From Oreohelix idahoensis (Eukaryota; Mollusca; Gastropoda; Stylommatophora; Oreohelicidae): a DNA stretch of 64,000 nt. The translations under genes and the position numbers were made by a program. The notes below the pieces were generated by a model. That model saw only the letters and a list, made by a program, of their open reading frames with translations, had not been told where the DNA came from and ran no database searches. Shown here piece after piece: positions 11,623 through 22,336 of this stretch. The DNA lies in contig JAMPIV010018778.1 of the NCBI GenBank assembly GCA_024509875.1, positions 1 to 64,000 on the forward strand. The letters run 5' to 3'. Positions within the stretch are counted from its first letter, which is position 1. The number at the start of each line of letters is the position of its first letter.

Positions 11623-12188
11623 TCCTTTTCCGCCACCTCCCTATCCTCCAAGCAGAGCCTGTGACCCAAGAAGTATTCAGTGAAGCACCATTGGTGGCAT
11701 ATAGACGTGACAAGAACTTGAAGGATCTTCTTGTTCACAGCCGTCTCCCAAAGGAGAATGCCACTCACTTTGGCACACTACCCTGTGGTCGGACACGATG
11801 CAACACGTGCAAGTATGTCATCTCAACCCAGAAGGTGTCCTTTCCTAAGGCTACGTACACCATCACTAGTAGCTTCACGTGTGAATCGCGCAATGTCATT
11901 TATACTATCATATGTAAACGTTGCTGCAAAACCTATATTGGCCAAACAGGAAAACGACTTGGGGACAGATTCAGCCAGCACTTAAATGACATCGCTCAGC
12001 AAAAGTCCACACCAGTTGCCATACACTTCAATGGTCCTGACCACCATGGTCCCATCGACATCCAGGTCACAGCGATCCGATCCTGCTCCTCTGACACTGC
12101 CAGCCGAGAACAGCTTGAGAACCGTCTTATACACCGCATGGGGTGTCTAAAACCAGCCGGTCTCAACACTTTTCACACCTTTGTCTGA
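11623..12188 (+). CDS. GIY-YIG endonuclease domain of the Penelope-like element, right arm
   Basis: Plus-strand copy of the endonuclease at 10267-10868, identical over 175 residues. It has the same Cys cluster (CGRTRCNTC), VIYTII, YIG, GDRFSQH and SREQLENR motifs. The open frame reaches the start of the arm (ILFRHLPILQ) and has no natural initiation codon, since the copy is 5'-truncated. The stop is a TGA right after FHTFV at 12186-12188. It probably serves as part of the terminal copy rather than as an expressed gene. Confidence 0.85.
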
Positions 12189-12544
12189 GGTCACCCTTTC
12201 CTCTCTTGCTCTATTTGACTCTTTCCACTCTTATCCTATTCTTCTATTTGTATGCCATATACATCTTTTTATTTCATATTTATTTATCTCCCACTCATTC
12301 TGTCCTCTTCTATTTCCAGTCCCCACTTTTATCCCGTTGGGTAGTTTATTGTCCGGTTTCGTTTTTTTAGTTTTTCAGTATGTATTGTGTACACCCGGGA
12401 GCGGAAGTCGCTTTCTGTTCAGCCACGCGCTCGTAAACAGACAGCGAATTTCGGTTCTTACCTTCAGGGAAGTACCCAGTTTTTATTTGATTATTTTATT
12501 AAGTTTTTTATGTGTCCTATCTAGCCTTCACTTTCTTTCCTTTC

Positions 12545-12570
12545 CTGACGAAGGCCTTGTGGCCGTAACG
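12545..12570 (+). ncRNA. Hammerhead-like core motif, right arm (damaged)
   Basis: CTGACGA at 12545-12551, a GGCC-TTGT-GGCC hairpin, then GTAACG. This is the mirror of the motif in the left arm, with the same departure from GAAAC. Confidence 0.35.
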
Positions 12571-12681
12571 TAGACTATTTTCTTTGTCTTTTGTCCTCGT
12601 AAGACGAATCACCTTTTTTCGATTTTTTTCAAACCCATCCATTGTATTCCACGTCTTACCGCAGTTCCCCTCAACTTCCTC

Positions 12682-12695
12682 AATACCACTGAAGG
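12682..12695. repeat. Target-site duplication of the Penelope-like element, right copy
   Basis: AATACCACTGAAGG, identical to 9798-9811. The 38 bp between the right arm (end 12643) and this site are absent at the left end. Confidence 0.85.
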
Positions 12696-12698
12696 TAG

Positions 12699-13320
12699 TT
12701 TTGGCATTCATTTCTTCATTACAGTCTTATCTACTTTTGGCGTTCATTTCTTAATTACAGTCTTATCTACTTTTGGCATTCATTTCTTCATTACAGTCTT
12801 ATCTACTTTTGGCATTCATTTCTTCATTACAGTCTTATCTACTTTTGGCATTAATTTCTTCATTACAGTCTTATCTACTTTTGGCATTCATTTCTTCATT
12901 ACAGTCTTATCTACTTTTGGCATTCATTTCTTCATTACAGTCTTATCTACTTTTGGCATTCATTTCTTCATTACAGTCTTATCTACTTTTGGCACTCATT
13001 TCTTCAATACAGTCTTATCTACTTTTAGCATTCATTTCTTCATTACAGTCTTATCTACTTTTGACATTCATTTCTTCATTACAGTCTTATCTACTTTTGA
13101 CATTCATTTCTTCATTACAGTCTTATCTACTTTTGGCATTCATTTCTTCATTACAGTCTTATCTACTTTTGGCATTCATTTCTTCATTACAGTCTTATCT
13201 ACTTTTGGCATTCATTTCTTCATTACAGTCTTATCTACTTTTGGCATTAATTTCTTCATTACAGTCTTATCTACTTTTGACATTCATTTCTTCATTACAG
13301 TCTTATCTACTTTTGACATT
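12699..13320. repeat. 36-bp minisatellite, about 17 units
   Basis: Tandem units of the form TTTTGGCATTCATTTCTTC followed by ATTACAGTCTTATCTAC, 36 bp each, with only scattered substitutions (GGC/GAC, CATT/CACT, TTAATT). Because 36 is a multiple of three the array stays open as a repeated 12-residue peptide in one frame; there is no reason to regard that as a protein. The array begins 3 bp after the Penelope target duplication. Confidence 0.97.
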
Positions 13321-13676
13321 TGAATTGAAAGTTTTAATTTTTTGGCTTGGGCACAATTTAATCGATTCCCGCTCCCCTTCCCCAACCATTTTGGGTCAGC
13401 TTTTGTCCAATCGTCCGAGCTAGCGATACGACAGAGTGAAACAACTCTCTTACGAGTGTCGTAGATTTTTTGATAGGGGAATTAAGACTTGGGTTGGTCC
13501 CTTCTGAATAGATTTGAATAAGTGATAGTCACAGTGAGAAGTAGTAATAGCAATAGATTTCCACGAGTGAGATGGTAGAATGTGATCAAGAGGCTGTCTC
13601 TGAGATCGAGAAATCTTCTCTCTCTCTCACCTATCTTCTACGACAGCTTTCGAGGAGTCAGACAGTCTGAACACAC

Positions 13677-15311
<1,635 letters not shown>

Positions 15312-15313
15312 GA

Positions 15314-15480
<167 letters not shown>

Positions 15481-17886
15481 AATATATCTCTAACCACTCA
15501 CGTGCACGCACATACAAGACGACAGTTATACGTACAGACGTAGGGAAACTATAACAAATGCTTATATAAATATTCTAGAACGAGCTGACCAACACGCTGA
15601 TTAATTTCAAGAGAAATTTTAATTATCATCTAAAATCTCTTCACAACACATAGAAATTACATCAAAGCATATACACATAGTCATAAAAAAAATCAAGGAA
15701 TTGCTACAAGAAATGATAGACCCACTGTTAGATCTTACCCCTCGAGGTATGCCCACAGTCCTGTTGGAAGAAAGTGATAGCCCCAAGGAAACAAGGATAC
15801 ATAGGATTAGGCCTAATATTTCCCCTTCTTAAGGTATGGACAGACTTGATATCTCTGCTCTATTTTAAGGGAAATATGATTAGCAATACTTGCATACAGA
15901 AAGTTAAGATAGAAAAATGGGTGCCCAATTACAACAATAAAAAAATCACTCCGTCCTGCATTCACTTTATTCATTCAGCCGAGCACACGTGCACATGTTC
16001 ATACTTACAGCTTAGATAGCCACTTCTGGTAATACAATTTTTAGGACATTCACCTACAGACTCGTCAAGGGAAGTCTTTGACCAAGAAATCCCCAGTTCC
16101 AAAAAGACAGGATGAATTCTCTGCTTCCGGGAACGACTGCTTGGGTGTTCTTGTTTTTCGGATGTCTGCTTAGGTCACATTAAAATTGTCCAGGCACGCA
16201 ACATTAACAACGAGCACAGTGTCAATAGCTTAGGTTTATAGAATTGAGGAATGTCAGATCGGTGTCTACTTTCAGGAAAGAACTATATTTGGTCACCACA
16301 CCACTAGTCGAAACTCCGTCGGAATGTTACTGACGTTAATATGTTACTTGCCACAACGGCTAAATTTTTACATAGAGTTTGTGCAGAAAATCTGATCTGG
16401 CTCAAAGGCCCAGTATAAAACATTTAGTCTTTAATAAAACCCGTTAGTGAGAGTTGTACTCTGTCTATTAATGAAGACACACGCACTGTCAGACAGGTGT
16501 TAACTTGTAAACCCACGTGGTTAAAAGATAAAACTGTTTATGTTTCTCACAGGTATGTCTCTGTACTAAACGCCCGCAAAGTTTTGGGTTACCCCAGTAT
16601 TCACTGAATAGGGAAGAAAAACCACATGTGAAATATTTTACATATTATGTACTCACTATAACTTACATTTTTAAACTGCAAGCGTACCGCTTGACTTATC
16701 ATTTAAACTTTCCTGTGAAATACGTATATTTAAAAATCCCTCATCATGAATTAGGAATACCTACGTGTTCCGTCACCACTCATGAAGTATCTAGCATTAA
16801 TAAAGTTAGTTTAGAAAGTTTATTCTCGTCTGATTATTTTAGCAGTAAAGTTAAATTCCTTAATAGCCGACTGAGTTTAAGCTAGAAATATAATTTCTGT
16901 TTTCCACTGTAACTCATCACTATAAAATAATGCAGACTATATAAATTAAGCGCTCTGCACCAAATCTAACTAGTGAAATAAAAGAAGCGATTTAACACTT
17001 TAAACACTTCACAAAATACTAGAATATAATATATATAATATAAGATTTACCTCAACACAGAACTACTAAGAACTTAAACCACTTCGACCAAACTAAATGC
17101 CATCTCTATTAACAGAGATTCTTAGGAATCGAACGAAGGCTTGTTCTAGTCTTGACTGCGACGTTACTGAGTGAATTAAGTCTCAAACTCTCGTTTAAGA
17201 TATATGAAACACCAGACAAAGATGTACACTATTTCCATAAACTACGCAATAGCCTCCCTTTTCTCAACACCTTACGTTTAACACCTAAACGCATGCATTA
17301 ACTGCCACCTACTGACCGAGAGGGCGCGTGTCAGTTGCGAATCTCAGACAGCTCGTCTCCAGTGCAGAAGCAGTTTTTCACACCTCCCCGAGAAACTCAT
17401 CCTGAGAACCACAACTGACACTTTGCTTTCTCGCACCTTACGCCAAAACTGGCCTTGGAGCGTGAGTGTCATATCATCTGACACTGAGAATCTACCTTGG
17501 AAACTACATGTCAGATGCAGACTACCAGACAAATGTCTCCTCATCATGTCTGACGGAGTGAATTCTCACACTTCAGGCCCAGAAACTTAGAAGAAGAAAC
17601 ACTGTCCCAGGGGAGACTGTAGACAGCTGTCTGCTCCCCTGTCTGACGGAATGCATTCTAACACTCTGCGTCTCGTGTAGGGCTGACACGTTACGTCATA
17701 ACTGAGTTCTCAGTTTTGAGAAAAGAAACAGGTAAACGTTACAATGGGAAAATAGTAATGTATATAGTCGCAAACGAACGAATGCGAAAAACACAAAAAG
17801 GATAAGAGAGTGATAATAAATAGAGGATACGGGTAAAGGAAAAAGAAGTAGATTTAGGCAATTTAGTGATCGTAACCTCTGTGACA

Positions 17887-17901
17887 GAACGTCCCCCCTT
17901 T
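17887..17901 (-). other. Polypurine tract of LTR element 1
   Basis: On the minus strand AAAGGGGGGACGTTC lies directly before the 3' LTR (which starts TGTCACAG on that strand). This is the expected position for priming plus-strand DNA synthesis. Confidence 0.75.
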
Positions 17902-17928
17902 AGGATATGGAAGCGCTCCATGTCTACG

Positions 17929-20868
17929 TTATGGAATTAAATTTCCTATATCCGTAGCTTCAGGGTGTCTGTCTTCTTCCTTTTCATCTCCTCCCTCCAT
18001 CTCTGTGCAATTCCTACTCACGTCTCCTCCCAAAGTTTCCTTTCTCTGGAATGTCTCCAATGCGCGCTTGAAAGAGCGTAGCCGCTTGTGACATTTTTGA
18101 AAGATTTCGTGTGTGTGCAGTGGAGTTTCCCTGCCACTATCGTCATCTTCGTCAGTTTTTGTGATCGTCAGGAGATGGTCGGAGGTCGGCAGTGGTTTTT
18201 CCAAGTATCTCTTTAACAGATTTAAATGGAAAACTTTTTCCTTTCCTTGAATAGAGATCTGGTAGTTAGCCTTAGAAATCTTTTTCAGGACGGTAAACGG
18301 CCCTTGCCATCCGATCCTCAGTTGGTTGTTTCCGGTAGGGAGTACCACCAAAACTTTCTCTCCTGCTTCCAATTCTCTCTCTTTCGCGACTTTCCTGTAT
18401 CGGTTAGCGTGCTTTGTGCGTGCTCGCTTAAAGTTGGTCGTTGCTAGGTCCCATCCTAGTTTCAACCTTTCCTTTAAATCCGATACGTATTTACTTGCTG
18501 AGACAACTGTCTCATCAGCCTTCTGATCTGTCAGCGACCAAAGTAAGGCTTCAAGCGGGCCCTTAATGGATCTGCCGAATAAAAGTGTAGCTGGCGGAAA
18601 TCCTGTGGAAGTATGAGGAGATTCTCTGTAGCCAAATAAAGCTGCAGGAATACAAAGATCCCAATCTTCAGGTTTCACTTGTGCCAGTTTACTTAACATC
18701 ATGTTGAGGTTTTCATTAACACGTTCCACGAGCCCATTTCCGGCCGGAGTATAAGGCTTTGTGTAGATGTGTTGGGTCTTCAAGATCTTCACGATCTCAT
18801 CCATCAACAGGTTTCGGTATGGAGATCCGTTATCCGTCAACACTTGTTGAGGGAATCCCAACCAAGTGAAAATCTGCACGAGGGCTTCTGCGACATGCTT
18901 GGCATCTGCGCATGTTAGCGGGATAGCTTCTGCCCATAAAGTGCATGTATCGACTAAGGTCAGGATAAACCTGTTCCTTCTTTTAGTCCTTTCTAAGGGT
19001 CCTAAAATGTCGATCACAACCTGTTCGAATGGTGTTCCCACTATTGGCATTTCACCCAACGAGACTGGGGGTGTCCGTTGCTTCGGTAGTACCCGTTGGC
19101 ACTGGGAACAGGATTTGACATATCTGATAATATCAGTATTTACTCCTGGCCACCAATAATGAGTGGTTATCCGTTGGTTTGTGGCGTTCTGTCCCATGTG
19201 TCCGCTGAAGGGAAGAGAGTGCCCCATTTCTAGGATTTGGCTTCTGTACTGTTTCGGTACTAGGAGCTGGTTGTAACCTTGGTCAGGCTTGCCTGTTCTG
19301 CGATAAAGTACGCCATCCTTAGAAAAAATGTCCCCGTGCTGTCTGGGTTCCTTAGCCATGGGCAGTTTCCTAAAGCAGGGTGCCAAAGTAGGGTCCTTTT
19401 GTTGCGCTTCTTTAAGTTCCAAGGGTAACAAATTAGGCGCAGGCTCCCGTTCCTTCTTGGTTTGCCCTCTTGTAGTTACTGCTGCCACAATCGGCTCTTC
19501 CGGTTTCCCAATAGACACGTATTTCCCGCCAAGTATGACTGGGTAGATGGGGTCATCCATAACAGCCGCTTTGATCACGCCTCTGACAAAATCGGAGTGG
19601 ATCTTCACCAATGCGATGGGAAGCGCTGTAGGTGCATCACTCTTACGAACTCCACAAAGTTGGACGGTCTCTCCGGTCTCTTGACCGGGTTTAACCAGGT
19701 TTCTGGCAACAATGCAATCATACGAAAGCCCCGTGTCAAATAAACAAGAAGTTTGATAACCGTTCATAATAACAGCACCTCGCGTTGAGGGTGTATCCCC
19801 AACAGGTTGGGAATCACTGTCAATAATTCCGCCTTGCGAGACTGTTAGCAAGCATCCGATGCGTTTAGGCTCGGTGTGCTCACTCTGATCATTAGTCCCG
19901 TGCTCAGGGGTTCTCCCTTTGCCACCTTGACCTTTCTGGCCGCGCTGCCATGTAGGGCGGTCGGGTTGATCAGACTGTTTACTGTGGTTGGGGTACTTGT
20001 TTTTGTAGAACTTGCATTTTTCAGGAGGGGGGTTTTGAGGTCCAGTTTCTCTGTGGTTATTTTGGTTAGAAACCTGAGGAATATGAGAAGATTGGTCTAG
20101 ATTATTTTTCCGAAAATGCTCTTCTGTCGGTTTACGTTTTGTGGCCGGTAGTTCAGCCAGCGCATTGTGATATCGCTCCGACTTTTCTAAGATGTCTTGA
20201 AGCTTTTCTGCCCCCTGCTCAGCTAGAAATCTCCGGGTATCAGCAGACAAAGTGTTCTTTATTTGTTCGGTTAAAACAAATTCCTCCAGATCTTCATAGG
20301 TAGAGGGGAGCTGTGAAAGCTCAAGGCACTTTGTCAGATATCCCTTTGGATGAGATGAGAACTGCTGAAAAGTTTCAGAGCTCTCCTTCCTGCTGTTGCA
20401 AAACAGTTGCAGAAACTTTCGCGCATTCATTTCAAAGCGCTCAAGCAAAGCTTTCTTCAACAAGTCATAGTTGTCTTGTTGGCCACTTTCCAGTTTAGAA
20501 TAAACATCATAAGCAGAACCTTTATGGGCCTGGGAAAGTTTCATACACCACCGCGACCTCTCTAAACCGTACAGAGTTGCAATTTTCTCAAATTTTTCTA
20601 ACCATGTGTCAATCTTCTCATTAGGACAAGGGAAAGACTCAAGAGTGAAAGACATAGCGTTGAGTTGAAGAGATTGAGTGTTAGAAAGATCAGTTAAGGA
20701 AGAATGAGGAGAAGACTCTCCATTGCTGGAGGTAGAGGCAGCACCACGACTTTGGAATTCTAGAGCTTTAAGTGCCAACTCATGCTGTCTCTCGTTCTCT
20801 CTTTCCTCCCTCTCCTTCTCTCTTTCCTCATGCTGTCTCTCCTTCTCTCTTTCCTCACACTGTCTTTC
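17929..20868 (-). CDS. Gag-protease-integrase polyprotein without reverse transcriptase
   Basis: One long open frame; its longest in-frame reading from a TTG at 20778 is 949 codons, but no ATG start fits because the natural Gag start is upstream and frameshifted. Numbering from 20778: Gag about 40-220; a degenerate zinc knuckle near 255-266 (CKFYKNKYPNHSK has lost cysteines); protease with DTG at 348-350 (SCLFDTGLSYD); H2C2 zinc finger H520, H527, C557, C560; integrase core D590, D649, E685, a DD35E spacing; and a C-terminal GPF module near 826 (GWQGPFTV). After NLLKRYLE the product ends with about 90 acidic/basic residues and a stop 27 bp before the polypurine tract. Reverse transcriptase and RNase H are absent altogether. 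In LTR element 2 they follow the integrase, so here that end appears cleanly missing. Confidence 0.9.
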   Translation of the reverse strand, partial: ERQCEEREKERQHEEREKEREERENERQHELALKALEFQSRGAASTSSNGESSPHSSLTDLSNTQSLQLNAMSFTLESFPCPNEKIDTWLEKFEKIATLYGLERSRWCMKLSQAHKGSAYDVYSKLESGQQDNYDLLKKALLERFEMNARKFLQLFCNSRKESSETFQQFSSHPKGYLTKCLELSQLPSTYEDLEEFVLTEQIKNTLSADTRRFLAEQGAEKLQDILEKSERYHNALAELPATKRKPTEEHFRKNNLDQSSHIPQVSNQNNHRETGPQNPPPEKCKFYKNKYPNHSKQSDQPDRPTWQRGQKGQGGKGRTPEHGTNDQSEHTEPKRIGCLLTVSQGGIIDSDSQPVGDTPSTRGAVIMNGYQTSCLFDTGLSYDCIVARNLVKPGQETGETVQLCGVRKSDAPTALPIALVKIHSDFVRGVIKAAVMDDPIYPVILGGKYVSIGKPEEPIVAAVTTRGQTKKEREPAPNLLPLELKEAQQKDPTLAPCFRKLPMAKEPRQHGDIFSKDGVLYRRTGKPDQGYNQLLVPKQYRSQILEMGHSLPFSGHMGQNATNQRITTHYWWPGVNTDIIRYVKSCSQCQRVLPKQRTPPVSLGEMPIVGTPFEQVVIDILGPLERTKRRNRFILTLVDTCTLWAEAIPLTCADAKHVAEALVQIFTWLGFPQQVLTDNGSPYRNLLMDEIVKILKTQHIYTKPYTPAGNGLVERVNENLNMMLSKLAQVKPEDWDLCIPAALFGYRESPHTSTGFPPATLLFGRSIKGPLEALLWSLTDQKADETVVSASKYVSDLKERLKLGWDLATTNFKRARTKHANRYRKVAKERELEAGEKVLVVLPTGNNQLRIGWQGPFTVLKKISKANYQISIQGKEKVFHLNLLKRYLEKPLPTSDHLLTITKTDEDDDSGRETPLHTHEIFQKCHKRLRSFKRALETFQRKETLGGDVSRNCTEMEGGDEKEEDRHPEATDIGNLIP

Positions 20869-21087
20869 TTCTCTCTTTCCTCATGCTGCATCCTGCGGAT
20901 TTCCATTTCCTCATCCATCTTCTTCTGTTCTTTATGTGCGGCTTCTTTCTCCTTCGCTTCCGCTGCTTTCCTCTCCGCATCATATGTCAAGTTCGTCCCT
21001 GAGAAAAGCTTTCGCTTCTTCTCCGTCCAAACCTTCTTCTCTCGCTTCGTCCCTGAGGAGTTGCCTAAGCTTTGCCTTCTCGGCCAT
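20780..21087 (-). pseudogene. Gag N-terminal coiled-coil segment, two frameshifts
   Basis: An ATG at 21087 starts MAEKAKLRQLLRDEARE, similar in pattern to the Gag start of LTR element 2 (MADLAKFRSAAVQTARE). The frame is lost near 20998, where the charged coiled coil (DAERKAAEAKEKEAAHKEQ) continues in another frame, and is regained near 20868 in a repetitive GAGAGA stretch. The two shifts compensate, so the downstream polyprotein is in the same frame as this ATG, but stop codons lie between. The region is a Lys/Glu/Arg-rich helix. Confidence 0.7.
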
Positions 21088-21565
21088 AGTAAGTCAGTGG
21101 CTGAGACTAGCTCGAGAAAGAAAAGAAGAAAGGATACACTGGTTCCTACCACTTACGAGAAAAATACCAAACAAAAGATGATATCCTTATAACCTGGGAT
21201 ACTTCCTCCAAAAATAAAGTATCTAACTATCGCTGCTATTATCGGCAATAAAGCACCTAATGCAAACGACTACGCCAAATAAATGGTAGTTAAGATTACG
21301 CACTGAAAAATAAGTTGCTACAGTGGAAAACAAAATAATTATTGCAAAAATTTTCGGAGAAAAAAAAATCCCTTAATTTTTTTTTTTAATCCACTATAAG
21401 TTCACCCCTGAAGATAGTTAGGGTAAGGGAGGCAATTACAGAACGTATAGTCTGATCGCGCTCCTTAGCTTAGCTCAAACACCTACTTCTTCAGAACCCT
21501 GTGAATGTTATACACTCACAAAACTTTATCAGTGTTTAGTATTACAAAATCAGTAATTAACATAT

Positions 21566-21744
21566 CTTCTTCTTCTTCCGTCCTTAGCCAAAGACCGACC
21601 AAGCAGTCAGAGGCCATCACGCCTTGTGGCGTCTTAAGGGCAGCAGCAGATTGATTTTCTCTGTTGTAGTTTCCCATCACGCCTAGCGGCGTCTTTAGGG
21701 CAACAACAAATAGATCCATCTGCCGTTGTTTCCGTAATCGGTGT
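21566..21744 (-). mobile_element. LINE 3'-end or SINE retroposon with (AAG)n tail
   Basis: Flanked by a perfect 12-bp duplication TAATTAACATAT (21554-21565 and 21745-21756). On the minus strand it ends in GAAGAAGAAGAAG at the 21566 side. It holds two related segments (GCCATCACGCCTTGTGGCG and CCCATCACGCCTAGCGGCG) that also occur at 41515-41545 at the 3' end of a LINE fragment. It lies in the leader between the 5' LTR and Gag. Confidence 0.8.
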
Positions 21745-22035
21745 TAATTAACATATATTCCGACAAAATCAACCTGTAAACCAAATGTATAATGTTCAAT
21801 AATGCTGTGGAAAAACAATTATTAGCCATGTGGTCAGCACGCCCATAAACAGATCGTTACGTCTAGGGGATAAATTATTTTTTAAAAAGTACAAAACTCA
21901 CAAGACATCACACTCTTACTCTCTATCAGAATAAAGAAAATTTATCCTGCAAACGAGCTGATATTCGTATTTGCTCAGGACTAGAAAACTGCCACCATTC
22001 TGTCGTCTCGTTTTCCTGTTCAAAAGTTCAAAATC

Positions 22036-22054
22036 CCGTTAGACGAGCACACCA
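22036..22054 (-). other. Primer-binding-site-like sequence of LTR element 1
   Basis: On the minus strand TGGTGTGCTCGTCTAACGG begins 3 nt after the 5' LTR. The opening TGG and position fit a tRNA primer site; I could not assign the tRNA. Confidence 0.55.
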
Positions 22055-22057
22055 TTC

Positions 22058-22271
22058 TGTCGTAGATTTTTTGATAGGGGAATTAAGACTTGGGTTGGTC
22101 CCTTCTGAATAGATTTGAATAAGTGATAGTCACAGTGAGAAGTAGTAATAGCAATAGATTCCCACGAGTGAGATGGTAGAATGTGATCAAGAGGCTGTCT
22201 CTGAGACCGAGAAATCTTCTCTCTCTCTCACCTATCTTCTACGACAGCTTTCAAGGAGTCAGACAGTCTGA

Positions 22272-22336
<65 letters not shown>

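Larger units (their letters stand above)
11620..12643. repeat. Inverted repeat, right arm (1,024 bp)
   Basis: Near-perfect reverse complement of 9812-10835. It starts inside the RT/endonuclease coding sequence (GATCCTTTTCCGCC) and ends with AAACCCATCCATT. Confidence 0.95.
9812..12681 (-). mobile_element. Penelope-like retroelement in head-to-head inverted arrangement
   Basis: The unit consists of a left arm (9812-10835), a 784-bp centre with a reverse-transcriptase fragment, a right inverted arm (11620-12643) and a 38-bp extension to 12681. It is bounded by a 14-bp target duplication, so the whole arrangement appears to have inserted as one event. Inverted partial copies with a short extra extension at one end are a known habit of Penelope-like elements. 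Both copies are 5'-truncated, and the RT has also lost its catalytic core by an internal deletion. Confidence 0.9.

Noticed and set aside
11661..11768. N-terminal extension of the Penelope RT frame into the right arm
   Set aside because: That part is the antisense of the right-arm endonuclease; the RT homology starts only at 11619.
12699..13320. Repeat array considered as CRISPR
   Set aside because: Units are contiguous with no unique spacers, and the DNA is eukaryotic.
12773..13423. Long ORF of repeated 12-residue Ile/Ser/Leu units
   Set aside because: It is the 36-bp minisatellite read in an open frame; no start context and no family.
16628..16885. 85-codon ORF conserved in both LTRs of element 1
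   Set aside because: Conservation is explained by LTR identity; no motif. Kept only as a remark.
20723..21192. Plus-strand Ser/Leu/Phe-rich ORFs
   Set aside because: Antisense of the GA-rich Gag coiled coil.
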